From Paenibacillus sp. JJ-100 (GTDB taxonomy: Bacteria > Bacillota > Bacilli > Paenibacillales > Paenibacillaceae), in contig NZ_CAOJCM010000007.1 of NCBI RefSeq assembly GCF_948329825.1, forward strand, positions 124,001-188,000: a stretch of 64,000 nucleotides of DNA, in the 5' to 3' direction. Shown piece after piece: positions 1 to 8,303 of this stretch. The notes below the pieces were generated by a model. The model did no database searches and was not told the DNA's origin. It was given only the letters and a program-made list of their open reading frames with translations. Each line of letters opens with the position of its first letter. Positions within the stretch are counted from its first letter, which is position 1. The translations under genes were made by a program, and so were the position numbers.

Positions 1-209
1 TGACTCAAGAGACGTATGAAGCTCTTGCGAAGCCGGGAACAAGTAATGTCGCTTATTATTCTTCGTTCCCTGAAGGTCTTTTCCAAAAGATCGTAACAAA
101 ATATGTTGTTAAAGGCAAAAGTACCAGCGAGCAAGAGAGTTCGAGTTCAAACGAAGCTGCTGGAGAACAATCCTTATCTGTACCTAAATTAAATACAAGT
201 ACGAACTAA
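1..209 (+). CDS. qoxA: Quinol oxidase subunit II, C-terminal fragment
   Basis: Only the last 68 codons lie in the window. The open frame starts before base 1 and stops with TAA at 207-209. The visible residues (YEALAKPGTSNVAYYSSFPE, then FQKIVTKYV) match the end of the periplasmic CyoA/QoxA cupredoxin-like domain. A Ser/Glu/Asn-rich tail follows, which is common in Bacillales QoxA. The next gene is subunit I, 21 bases downstream behind its own strong ribosome site, so this is the first gene of a qoxABCD operon. The assignment rests mainly on that context, because the metal-binding part is outside the window. Confidence 0.85.
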   Translation, partial: TQETYEALAKPGTSNVAYYSSFPEGLFQKIVTKYVVKGKSTSEQESSSSNEAAGEQSLSVPKLNTSTN

Positions 210-230
210 AGATTGGAAAGGAGGCTCCCA

Positions 231-2201
231 ATGTTAGAGACGTTAAAGGAGTTCGCATCGGAATTTTTCGTCACCGGCGATCCATTGATTTATGGTGCGA
301 TGGTAGCGATCGGAATCACGACGATTGCGATTGTAGCGGTGCTGACTTATTTCAAAAAATGGGGCTGGCTCTGGCGTAACTGGTTAACTACTGTTGACCA
401 CAAAAAGATCGGTATTATGTATATTATAGCTTCCATTATCATGTTGTTCCGTGGTGGTGTGGACGCTCTAATGATGCGTCTGCAGCTGGCCATGCCTAAT
501 ATGGATTTTTTAAATCCAGAACACTACAACCAAGTCTTCACAACACATGGTACGATCATGATCCTGTTCATGGCGATGCCATTTATGTTCGGTTTGTTTA
601 ACGTCATTGTGCCGTTACAGATCGGAGCAAGGGACGTTGCATTCCCGTTCCTGAACGCACTGAGCTTCTGGTTATTTTTCCTGGGCGCAATGCTGTTCAA
701 CCTGTCCTTCGTTATCGGTGGTTCACCGGATGCGGGATGGCTGAGTTATCCGCCTCTATCGGAGCTGTCACACAGTCCAGGGGTAGGACAGAACTTCTAT
801 ATATGGGGTATCCAGATATCGGGTATCGGTTCCCTGGCAACCGGTATCAACTTCTTGGTTACCATCATTAAAATGCGTGCGCCAGGCATGAAATGGATGA
901 AAATGCCGATGTTCACTTGGTCGGTATTCTCCACTTGTATCATTATCTTGTTTGCATTCCCGATCTTGACAGTGACACTTGCACTGCTCTTCCTCGACAG
1001 GTTTGCCGGGGCGCATTTCTTCACACTTGATCTGGGTGGTAACCCAATGATGTATGTCAACTTGATCTGGATGTGGGGTCACCCTGAGGTATACATTGTT
1101 ATCTTGCCGGCATTCGGGGTATTCTCCGAGATCGTAAGTACGTTCTCACGGAAAAAACTGTTTGGTTACAAATCAATGGTCTTCGCGATGTTGATTATCA
1201 GCTTCCTGTCCTTCTTCACATGGGCGCATCACTTCTTCACGATGGGTTCAGGAGCAGATGTTAATGCTTTCTTCGCGGTAACAACCATGTTGATTGCCAT
1301 TCCGACAGGGGTTAAAGTCTTTAACTGGCTCTTTACGATGTATCGGGGCCGAATACGCATGGCTACACCGATGTTGTGGACGATTGCCTTTATTCCATGC
1401 TTTATTGTCGGTGGGATGACGGGGGTTATGTTATCTGTAGCTCCAGCTGACTTCCAATTCCACAACAGTTACTTCCTGATTGCCCACTTCCACCAAGTAT
1501 TGATCGGGGGCGTAGCCTTCGGATACTTCGCAGGTCTATACTACTGGTGGCCTAAAATGTTCGGTTTCCAATTGGAAGAAAGACTGGGCAAATGGGCATT
1601 CTGGTTCTGGAATATTGGTTTCTATGTCTGCTTCATGCCGCAGTACGCTGTCGGTCTGATGGGTATGACACGTCGTCTGAGCACTTATGGCTGGGATACT
1701 GGTTGGTGGGAACTCAACTTCGTATCCACAATCGGAGCATTCCTTATGGGTGCCGGATTCCTGTTCCAAGTTGCACAAATTGCAGACGGTATTCGCAAAC
1801 ACAAAGCACTCAAAGCTTCTGGCGATCCATGGGATGGTCGTACGCTTGAGTGGTCGATTCCTTCACCTGCTCCAGAATACAACTTCGCTGTTACACCTCG
1901 CGGAGATGATCTTGATGAGTGGTGGGAAGAGAAAGAACGTCGTGCGAAAGGCATCTATCCGCCTGAGCCTGTAATTGAGCCAATTCATATGCCGAAGAAT
2001 TCTTCTATTCCGTTCATTATGTCTGTCTTCTGGTTCGTAGCCGGTTTTGGCTTCGTCTTCGGATGGCTGTGGATGGCAATACTTGGACTCGCTGGCGTAG
2101 GTATCTGCATGATTGCTCGTTCCTTCTCTTACGATACGGATTATTACATTCCGGTCGATGAAATCAAGCGTACCGAAGCGTCGTTAAGGGGGTCGGTATA
2201 G
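231..2201 (+). CDS. qoxB: Cytochrome aa3-type menaquinol oxidase subunit I
   Basis: This is the catalytic heme-copper subunit of a quinol-oxidising terminal oxidase that reduces O2 and pumps protons across the membrane. The protein has 656 residues and many membrane helices. Family motifs are visible: THGT (about residue 106, low-spin heme ligand), WGHPEVY (Cu_B histidine with the cross-linked Tyr), WAHHFF (Cu_B pair) and AHFHQVL (heme ligands). I chose the ATG at 231 over the upstream TTG at 213 because AAAGGAGG sits 8 bases before it. The C-terminus carries the extra helices typical of QoxB rather than of cytochrome c oxidase CtaD. It abuts qoxC directly: the stop at 2199-2201 is followed at once by the next ATG. 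Confidence 0.97.
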   Translation: MLETLKEFASEFFVTGDPLIYGAMVAIGITTIAIVAVLTYFKKWGWLWRNWLTTVDHKKIGIMYIIASIIMLFRGGVDALMMRLQLAMPNMDFLNPEHYNQVFTTHGTIMILFMAMPFMFGLFNVIVPLQIGARDVAFPFLNALSFWLFFLGAMLFNLSFVIGGSPDAGWLSYPPLSELSHSPGVGQNFYIWGIQISGIGSLATGINFLVTIIKMRAPGMKWMKMPMFTWSVFSTCIIILFAFPILTVTLALLFLDRFAGAHFFTLDLGGNPMMYVNLIWMWGHPEVYIVILPAFGVFSEIVSTFSRKKLFGYKSMVFAMLIISFLSFFTWAHHFFTMGSGADVNAFFAVTTMLIAIPTGVKVFNWLFTMYRGRIRMATPMLWTIAFIPCFIVGGMTGVMLSVAPADFQFHNSYFLIAHFHQVLIGGVAFGYFAGLYYWWPKMFGFQLEERLGKWAFWFWNIGFYVCFMPQYAVGLMGMTRRLSTYGWDTGWWELNFVSTIGAFLMGAGFLFQVAQIADGIRKHKALKASGDPWDGRTLEWSIPSPAPEYNFAVTPRGDDLDEWWEEKERRAKGIYPPEPVIEPIHMPKNSSIPFIMSVFWFVAGFGFVFGWLWMAILGLAGVGICMIARSFSYDTDYYIPVDEIKRTEASLRGSV

Positions 2202-2822
2202 ATGGCTCAAGTAGCCGCTAAGCACGGTGAGAATCATGCACATGGCCATGACCATGGTCATCATGATCCACAAGAAATGAAAATTCTCGGATTTTGGTTC
2301 TTCCTGATTTCCGACGTGATCCTGTTCTCCGTATTGTTCGCAACCTTTATTGTGTTGCGAGACAATACGGCGGGCGGACCAATTCTGTCTGAACTGATCA
2401 AAATGCCTGGTGTTATTGCGGAAACATTCATTTTGCTCACAAGTTCATTTACGAGTGGACTTGCAGTTCTGGCGATGAACCAAGGTAAAGTGAAACAATT
2501 GATTAACTGGCTGATCGTTACAGCCGCTCTAGGTGCAGGCTTCCTTGCTCTGGAAATTTATGAGTTTGTTGAGATGGTTCACGAAGGATTTAGCTACACG
2601 ACAAGTGCAGCCTCCGGTGCATTCTTTACCCTTGTGGGTACGCACGGACTTCACGTATCGCTCGGTCTGATCTGGATGATCGGTCTGGTGTTCCAACTGA
2701 AAAAACGGGGCATTACCGATGTAACTCGTGGTAAAGTCAACGTAATCAGCTTGTACTGGCACTTCTTGGACGTTGTATGGATCTTCGTCTTGACCATCGT
2801 CTATCTGATGGGGGTGATGTAG
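2202..2822 (+). CDS. qoxC: Cytochrome aa3 quinol oxidase subunit III
   Basis: This 206-residue membrane protein belongs to the CyoC/CoxC family. It stabilises subunit I and binds no redox metal. It begins with a short His-rich stretch (HGENHAHGHDHGHHD), then about five hydrophobic helices. GTHGLHVSLGLIWM and WHFLDVVWIFVLTIVYL are characteristic of subunit III. The start codon follows the qoxB stop without a gap and the stop is followed directly by qoxD, so the three genes are translationally coupled. The His cluster may bind metal non-specifically or be a neutral N-terminal tail; the sequence does not decide this. Confidence 0.96.
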   Translation: MAQVAAKHGENHAHGHDHGHHDPQEMKILGFWFFLISDVILFSVLFATFIVLRDNTAGGPILSELIKMPGVIAETFILLTSSFTSGLAVLAMNQGKVKQLINWLIVTAALGAGFLALEIYEFVEMVHEGFSYTTSAASGAFFTLVGTHGLHVSLGLIWMIGLVFQLKKRGITDVTRGKVNVISLYWHFLDVVWIFVLTIVYLMGVM

Positions 2823-3152
2823 ATGGCAGAGCATAACACACATGATTCTCATGGCCATGAACAACATGGTTCACTGAAGTCCTATGTCATCGGCTTCATT
2901 CTGTCCATCGTTCTGACCATCATTCCTCTGGTAGTGGTGCTGAACGACTTACTGAACAGAACAGGAACTATGGTTGTTATTCTTGGAGCCGCGGCACTTC
3001 AATTTATGGTCCAACTCTTCTTCTTCATGCATATCCGTGAAACAGGGAAACCTCGCTGGAATGTGATGGCCCTTATTTTCGGATTGTTGATGATGATGAC
3101 GATCGTTATTGGTTCGATCTGGATCATGTTGAACAACGCAGTTGCACATTAA
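2823..3152 (+). CDS. qoxD: Cytochrome aa3 quinol oxidase subunit IV
   Basis: This is a 109-residue protein with three hydrophobic segments (about residues 25-45, 50-72 and 82-103), the usual size and topology of the CyoD/QoxD small subunit, an assembly and stability component. It carries the family pattern LQFMVQLFFFMH between helices 2 and 3. The N-terminus is again His-rich (HNTHDSHGHEQHG), like that of QoxC. It is the last gene of the operon and is followed by a strong terminator at 3163-3209. Confidence 0.96.
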   Translation: MAEHNTHDSHGHEQHGSLKSYVIGFILSIVLTIIPLVVVLNDLLNRTGTMVVILGAAALQFMVQLFFFMHIRETGKPRWNVMALIFGLLMMMTIVIGSIWIMLNNAVAH

Positions 3153-3162
3153 TTAATATTTT

Positions 3163-3209
3163 AAAGATCCTCATCGCTATGAGCTTCAAGGCGGTGGGGA
3201 TCTTTTTTT
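3163..3209 (+). terminator. Rho-independent terminator after qox operon
   Basis: A 15-bp stem with G-U pairs, AAAGATCCTCATCGC (3163-3177) against GCGGTGGGGATCTTT (3191-3205), runs straight into a T tract. It begins 10 bases after the qoxD stop. Confidence 0.9.
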
Positions 3210-3372
3210 GTTGTCTTGATATGTTGAATTTTTATTGAAAAAAGTTATTTTATATCACAATAAGTCGTTGATGAAATAATTCTCCATTGATACTATTGTT
3301 ATGTAATCTGTAAATATATTCAATATGGCAGTTAGAACTACGCTGGCAAAATGATTAGTAGGAGATGCATCA

Positions 3373-4353
3373 ATGAAAGCGAAGGTAATCCGTTATTACC
3401 GTTTTGGAGAACCAAGTGAAGTCCTTGAAATGAAAGAAAAAGAAGTGTTACCACCAGGTCCAGGTGAATTAGCAGTAAGGATGCGAGCTCGACCTATTAA
3501 TCCCTCCGATATCCTTCCTATTCGAGGAGCATATCCACATCGTACTCGTCTGCCGGCTATCCCAGGGTTTGAAGGTATAGGCGTAGTTGAGGCAGTGGGG
3601 CCAGGTGTATCCAATCAAATGCTGGGACGACGTGTATTACCGTTAAGGGGTGAGAATACTTGGCAGGAAATCGTCAAAACGTCGGAGCGATTTGCTGTTG
3701 TTGTGCCCGAAGATATCGATGATCACTCAGCTAGTCAGATTTATATTAACCCGGTTACAGCTTGGTTGATCTGTACGGAGGTGCTTAACCTTACACATGG
3801 TCACACTCTGATTGTGAATGCAGGAGGATCTGCGATTGGGCGTATCTTCGCGCAGCTATCACAGATTTGTGGATTCCAATTGATAGCGATTACAAGAAAT
3901 GATTGTCATACTGTTGATTTGTTACGTCTCGGGGCAGTTTCTGTTGTGAATACAACTAAGGAGCTACTACTGGAGAGAATCGCAGCACTAACAGAAGGAT
4001 GTGGTGCTGATGCCGCTGTGGATTGCATTGGCGGGACAAATGGGGAACAGCTGGTAGATTGTCTGAAGCCGGGTGGTACGATCATCAGTGTTGGCCTGCT
4101 TTCAGGAATCACACCATTATGGCATGAAGTAACACAGGGAGCACAAATTAATGTGCGACTTTTCTGGTTAAAGCACTGGGTGGAACGTAGTTCTCAAGAA
4201 CGCTGGGAACAGGTATTCCATGAGTTGATGGATCTAATTAGAAGTGGCAGACTTGTCATGGCAAACATTGGGGCGGCTTTTGAGCTAGTGAATGTACAAC
4301 AGGCTATTGCAGCGGCTGAATCGGGCGTAGAGGGGAAGGTACTCCTATTATAG
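3373..4353 (+). CDS. Zinc-independent MDR-family quinone oxidoreductase / enoyl reductase-like protein
   Basis: This 326-residue medium-chain dehydrogenase/reductase has an N-terminal GroES-like domain (PGPGELAVRMRARPINPSD, then PGFEGIGVVEAVGPGV) and a C-terminal NAD(P)H Rossmann domain (TLIVNAGGSAIGRIFAQL, about residues 145-162). The catalytic and structural zinc cysteines of true alcohol dehydrogenases are absent. It therefore belongs with the quinone oxidoreductase / trans-2-enoyl reductase branch (ETR, MECR-like), which reduces activated double bonds with NADPH. The ATG at 3373 follows AGGAG with good spacing. It stands alone between the qox terminator and the kdu operon. Its physiological substrate cannot be read from sequence. 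Confidence 0.85.
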   Translation: MKAKVIRYYRFGEPSEVLEMKEKEVLPPGPGELAVRMRARPINPSDILPIRGAYPHRTRLPAIPGFEGIGVVEAVGPGVSNQMLGRRVLPLRGENTWQEIVKTSERFAVVVPEDIDDHSASQIYINPVTAWLICTEVLNLTHGHTLIVNAGGSAIGRIFAQLSQICGFQLIAITRNDCHTVDLLRLGAVSVVNTTKELLLERIAALTEGCGADAAVDCIGGTNGEQLVDCLKPGGTIISVGLLSGITPLWHEVTQGAQINVRLFWLKHWVERSSQERWEQVFHELMDLIRSGRLVMANIGAAFELVNVQQAIAAAESGVEGKVLLL

Positions 4354-4522
4354 TAATACATAGAACTGGGTTGAATTTTTAGCAAGAAAAATGGGATATG
4401 CAACAACAGTTGATCCGTAAACAACAATCTTGAACCGCTGTATGATTAGCGACATTAAAGGAAATAGCAAATACGATCCAATGAATTTAAACATTTTATA
4501 AAATAAGGGTACACAAATGTTA

Positions 4523-4573
4523 TTAAATGAACTAAAATGAACTTATATAAACTTTAATGAACATTGATGAACA
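4523..4573 (+). promoter_or_regulatory. Array of 10-bp-phased TGAAC repeats over the kdu promoter
   Basis: TGAAC occurs at 4528, 4538, 4558 and 4568, with the variant TAAAC at 4548. That makes five half-sites in the same orientation, each exactly 10 bases apart and so on one face of the helix. A plausible -10 (TATAAA, 4546-4551) with a weak TTAAAT -35 (4523-4528) lies inside the array. DeoR-family repressors often bind phased direct repeats, and a DeoR-type regulator is the second gene downstream (5505). I infer that this is its operator. The kduI start is about 70 bases downstream. The rest of the 4354-4641 gap shows nothing I can name. Confidence 0.55.
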
Positions 4574-4641
4574 TCATCAAAGATTAGAAGACGTCAGGCG
4601 TGCACGAACTCATTTCACAAGACGAAAGGAATGGATAACAG

Positions 4642-5481
4642 ATGGAAAACCGTTATGCAGCACACCCGAATGAGGTCAAAAAATATGATACAGCTCGTTT
4701 GCGTGAGGAATTCCTCATGGAGCAATTGTTCGCGAAGGATGAACTGGTAACAGTATACTCCCATGTGGATCGTTATATCGTAGGAACGGCTGTAACTCAA
4801 AGCAAAGATATCACCCTTGAAGTAAATCTAAAAGATATCGGAACGGACTTTTTCCTGGAGCGTCGTGAAATCGGTATCATTAACGTTGGTGGACAAGGTA
4901 CCGTAACAGCGGATGGAGAAGTATATGAGATTGGAGCTAAAGAATGCCTCTACATTGGTAAAGGGGTTAAGGAAGTCGTGTTCAAGAGCAATGGCACAGA
5001 ACAGGCTGCTCAGTTTTACTTCGTTTCCACGCCAGCTCATCACACCTATCCGACGGTAAAAGCAACTCAAGAGCAAGCACAGCCGAATCATCTCGGCAGC
5101 ATCGAAAGTTCCAACGAACGTACGATTTATCGTTACATTCACCAAGGTGAAGGCGGAATCAAGAGTTGTCAGCTCGTCATGGGTATTACAGAATTGAACA
5201 AAGGAAACATGTGGAACACGATGCCTGCACATACGCATAACCGTCGTTCCGAAGTATACCTGTACTGGAATCTGCCCGAAGATGGCGTTGTATTCCACAT
5301 GATGGGTGAACCAACTGAAACGCGTCACCTCGTTGTGCGTGATCGCCAGGCGATCATCTCTCCAAGCTGGTCGATTCATAGCGGTGTGGGTACGAGCAAC
5401 TACACATTCTGCTGGGCGATGGCTGGAGAAAACCAGACGTTCGAGGATATGGACGGCGTAGCGATGAAGGATCTGAAATAA
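4642..5481 (+). CDS. kduI: 5-keto-4-deoxyuronate isomerase
   Basis: KduI converts 5-keto-4-deoxyuronate (from unsaturated galacturonate, or from glycosaminoglycan-derived uronate) to 2,5-diketo-3-deoxygluconate, the substrate of KduD. The protein has 279 residues, the usual family length, and a bicupin fold. The zinc site is visible as PAHTHNRRSEVYLYW (two His and one Glu, about residues 196-203) and the later His in SPSWSIHSGVG. It heads a cluster with a DeoR regulator and kduD, the classic pectin-degradation pair. The ribosome site AAAGGA lies 11 bases upstream, slightly far from the ATG. No pectinase is in the window, so the oligomer-cleaving enzymes must lie elsewhere. Confidence 0.97.
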   Translation: MENRYAAHPNEVKKYDTARLREEFLMEQLFAKDELVTVYSHVDRYIVGTAVTQSKDITLEVNLKDIGTDFFLERREIGIINVGGQGTVTADGEVYEIGAKECLYIGKGVKEVVFKSNGTEQAAQFYFVSTPAHHTYPTVKATQEQAQPNHLGSIESSNERTIYRYIHQGEGGIKSCQLVMGITELNKGNMWNTMPAHTHNRRSEVYLYWNLPEDGVVFHMMGEPTETRHLVVRDRQAIISPSWSIHSGVGTSNYTFCWAMAGENQTFEDMDGVAMKDLK

Positions 5482-5504
5482 GAAGGAAATAGGAAGTGGA
5501 TTAG

Positions 5505-6263
5505 ATGAATCCATTGAAACGACATGAAAAAATAATGGAAGCTCTACTAGAGCGCCAAGAGGTCACAGTCAGTGATCTGAGCGATCTGCTGCAGGTGACA
5601 GGCAAAACAGTGCGTGAAGATCTCGACAAGCTGGAGAGCATGGGCTTGCTCGTGCGAGTACATGGCGGGGCCATGCTGGCACAGAATGACCAATATGGTA
5701 TTTTGAACAGCCGAGGGGCCCTTGAGAAAAACCAGACCGAGAAAATCGAGATTGCCGAACGAGCACTTGCGTACATCAAGCCTGGAGATATTGTAGCACT
5801 GGATGGCGGAAGCACGACGCTAGAGATAGCGAAGCGATTGGATAATCAGCCGCTGACAGTGATTACAAGTGACTTGTACATCATTGCCGAGCTGACCAAA
5901 AAGGAACAGATCAGGCTGGTTGTGCCCGGTGGATCGCGTGTACGAAATATGTTGGTAGGTGAGGATACTGCCGCATTTATCTCCGGTCTGAACATTCATA
6001 AGGCTTTTATCTCAACGACCGCGCTCCATCCTGAATTTGGGTTATCCATCTATACAGGAGATCTGGTTCCGCTGAAAAAAGCAATGATTGCGGCCGCGCA
6101 GCAAGTGTTCGGTGTAGTGGATCATTACAAATTCGGGCAATTTGCTCTACGGACCTTCGCACAATGTACTGAGCTGGATTATATCATCAGTGACAACCAT
6201 CTGGATGAAGAGACCGCAGGTCTGTACAAGCAGATGGGTGTCCTGGTGGATTACCAAAGTTAA
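5505..6263 (+). CDS. DeoR-family transcriptional regulator of the uronate operon
   Basis: This 252-residue protein has an N-terminal DeoR winged helix (MNPLKRHEKIMEALLERQEV, then VSDLSDLLQVTGKTVREDLD at about 20-40). Its C-terminal sensor domain is of the ribose-phosphate-isomerase-like fold, with the signature GDIVALDGGSTTLEIAKRL that binds a phosphorylated sugar intermediate. It starts 23 bases after kduI and precedes kduD, so it is co-transcribed with the genes it probably controls. The 10-bp-phased repeats upstream of kduI are its likely operator (inference). KdgR-type regulators of this pathway are more often IclR or LacI family, so a DeoR member here is somewhat unusual. Confidence 0.9.
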   Translation: MNPLKRHEKIMEALLERQEVTVSDLSDLLQVTGKTVREDLDKLESMGLLVRVHGGAMLAQNDQYGILNSRGALEKNQTEKIEIAERALAYIKPGDIVALDGGSTTLEIAKRLDNQPLTVITSDLYIIAELTKKEQIRLVVPGGSRVRNMLVGEDTAAFISGLNIHKAFISTTALHPEFGLSIYTGDLVPLKKAMIAAAQQVFGVVDHYKFGQFALRTFAQCTELDYIISDNHLDEETAGLYKQMGVLVDYQS

Positions 6264-6340
6264 TGAACGGCATAGATCTTTAACGTGATGAAAAACAAAT
6301 GATGTTAATTGCATATTAACGACAGGTGGAGGAATCGTTC

Positions 6341-7093
6341 ATGAACCCTTTTGATTTAAGTGGACAAGTGGCAATGGTTACCGGTACTTCAGGAGGACTT
6401 GGACAAGGAATGGCTGTTGGGCTTGCGGAAGCAGGAGCAGATGTGGTGCTGGTGTCTTACTCCAAACCGGCAGAAACAGCAAGTGCCATTGAAGCATTGG
6501 GACGCAAAGCGCATATCATTGAAGCAGACCTAAGCAAGGAAGAGGAGTTATCAGCTGTATTTGAGAAAGCGTTGTCGTTCCAAGGCAGAATTGATATTCT
6601 CGTCAACAACGCAGGCATTATTCGCCGTACTCCAGCCGCGGATCACGCGCATCAGGACTGGCATGATGTTATCGCATTGAACTTGAACAGCGTATTTTTC
6701 CTGAGCCAGCTGGCGGGAAGACATATGATTGAACGCGGAAGCGGCAAAATCATCAATATTGCATCGATGCTATCTTACCAGGGCGGCATTAATGTCCCGG
6801 GATATACGGCTAGCAAACACGGCGTTGCCGGATTGACCAAAGCACTCGCCAATGAGTGGGCTGGCAAAGGCATTCAGATTAACGGTATTGCGCCAGGTTA
6901 TATGGTGACGGATAATACAACACAGATTCGTGCGGACGAGAACCGTTATCGTGATATTACCGCGCGTATTCCAGCCGGTCGTTGGGGAACTCCAGAAGAT
7001 TTGAAAGGTCCGGTTGTATTCCTGGCTTCTGCCGCATCAGATTATCTGAACGGACATGTACTGAATGTGGACGGTGGATGGATGGCACGTTAG
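6341..7093 (+). CDS. kduD: 2-dehydro-3-deoxy-D-gluconate 5-dehydrogenase
   Basis: This short-chain dehydrogenase (250 residues) reduces 2,5-diketo-3-deoxygluconate to 2-keto-3-deoxygluconate (KDG). The cofactor motif TGTSGGLGQGMAVGLAEAG lies near residue 15, NNAG near 90, and the catalytic Ser-Tyr-Lys set is in IASMLSY and PGYTASKHG. The typical KduD ending, VLNVDGGWMAR, is present. I chose the ATG at 6341 because GGTGGAGG lies just upstream, rather than the in-frame extension to 6326. It follows the DeoR gene after 77 bases and precedes a TIM-barrel isomerase. KDG would next need a KDG kinase, which is not in the window, and then KDPG aldolase, which is encoded at 29056. Confidence 0.95.
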   Translation: MNPFDLSGQVAMVTGTSGGLGQGMAVGLAEAGADVVLVSYSKPAETASAIEALGRKAHIIEADLSKEEELSAVFEKALSFQGRIDILVNNAGIIRRTPAADHAHQDWHDVIALNLNSVFFLSQLAGRHMIERGSGKIINIASMLSYQGGINVPGYTASKHGVAGLTKALANEWAGKGIQINGIAPGYMVTDNTTQIRADENRYRDITARIPAGRWGTPEDLKGPVVFLASAASDYLNGHVLNVDGGWMAR

Positions 7094-7139
7094 GCAATGA
7101 TCTGATCTCAAGACCCATTTTGCAGAAGGAGGCAGTGTG

Positions 7140-7985
7140 ATGAAACTTGGCATTCTTGCACATACGTTTGGCAAACGGCCTACAGCTGAATTGGCTCAGA
7201 CGATTGCGGACAACGGATTCAATGCGGTGCAGCTGGCTTTAGCCAAAGCTTTGTCCGATGTGGATTCTGCAAACGGCAAATTGAGCCCGGGATTAGCGAA
7301 TGAGGTCGGCGAACAATTTGCTAGCCGTGGGGTAAAGATTGCTGTTCTCGGTTGTTATATCAATCCGATTGATCCCGATCCTGTGAGTCGTCGTGCAGAT
7401 ATTAATCGATTCAAAGAGCATCTGCGTTATGCTCGGGATTTTGGGTGCAGTATGGTTGCCACGGAAACCGGGGACCGACACACGTATCGGGATTCTCACC
7501 CCGATAACTACGATGAGAAATCCTGGAGTGTACTGAAAGATACACTTGAAGAAATCACAGAGGAAGCCGAAAAATGGGGCGTGCATGCTGCCATTGAACC
7601 GGTAGCCACCCATACGCTCCATACGTATGAACATATGACTCGTTTGTTTGAAGAGATTCCATCATCGAATCTGGGGATGTTGTTCGATCCGTGTAATCTA
7701 ATTAAGCAGCATCATACGGCTGATCAAGGCGCGTTTTTGCGTGAAGTGATGGAAAAGTTGTATGAGCGAATCATTGTCATTCATGCGAAGGATGTAGCTT
7801 TTAATGAACAGGGAGAGAAGTATAATCCTGTTCCTGGAGCGGGCATCTTGGACTATCCGTTGTTTTTCGAATTGCTTAAGACATATAAACCACACATTGA
7901 TATATCGCTGGAAGGTGTGAATGCAGAACAGGCTGTACCTGCTGCCAAACATCTGCGTGAGGTATGGAGATCAGTGAAGGTTTAA
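7140..7985 (+). CDS. Sugar phosphate isomerase/epimerase (xylose-isomerase-like TIM barrel)
   Basis: This 281-residue AP-endonuclease-2 / xylose-isomerase-like barrel has metal-binding signatures around IEPVATHTLHT, LGMLFDPCNL (Asp), IIVIHAKDV (His-x-Lys-Asp) and PVPGAGILDYPLFF. Such enzymes isomerise or epimerise keto-sugars or inositol derivatives. The exact reaction is not predictable from sequence. The ATG at 7140 is 7 bases after AAGGAGG; an overlapping GTG at 7137 is the alternative. It is the last gene of the kdu cluster, 46 bases after kduD, so a role in uronate or related hexulose metabolism is likely. Confidence 0.85.
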   Translation: MKLGILAHTFGKRPTAELAQTIADNGFNAVQLALAKALSDVDSANGKLSPGLANEVGEQFASRGVKIAVLGCYINPIDPDPVSRRADINRFKEHLRYARDFGCSMVATETGDRHTYRDSHPDNYDEKSWSVLKDTLEEITEEAEKWGVHAAIEPVATHTLHTYEHMTRLFEEIPSSNLGMLFDPCNLIKQHHTADQGAFLREVMEKLYERIIVIHAKDVAFNEQGEKYNPVPGAGILDYPLFFELLKTYKPHIDISLEGVNAEQAVPAAKHLREVWRSVKV

Positions 7986-8088
7986 TCCATTATAGCTTAA
8001 TCAAGAGTTGTAGGTGTTGTTAGAGATTCGATCAGAACTTAAGCTAATGAACCGTGACTAACGATAAAGCTAGATTGATGAATGATTG

Positions 8089-8118
8089 AAAAACCTTTGC
8101 TACGGCAAAGGTTTTTTT
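8089..8118 (+). terminator. Terminator of the kdu cluster
   Basis: The stem AAACCTTTGC / GCAAAGGTTT with a TACG loop is followed by a T run. It lies about 100 bases after the last kdu gene. The rest of the 7986-8303 gap contains no ORF or riboswitch that I recognise. In particular I see no SAM-I (S-box) leader before metY. Confidence 0.9.
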
Positions 8119-8303
8119 AGTACATCAGATTGGATTTTTACATATTAACATTTCTTATCGGAAAAATCGGAAATAACTCTTTTCAAAAGCGACATCTTGT
8201 GAGAGAATATGAAAAACATAAGCCCCCATGACAAGACATCAAGAAACCAGAAATTGAAATTACGATGCAGAAGAATGTATATATCAAGGGAGGATTCAGA
8301 ATT

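Noticed and set aside
4828..5514. 228-codon open frame antisense to kduI
   Set aside because: Shadow of kduI; no start signal and no recognisable domain.
8119..8303. Possible S-box (SAM) riboswitch before metY
   Set aside because: None of the conserved S-box blocks are visible in the 185 bases between the terminator and the gene.
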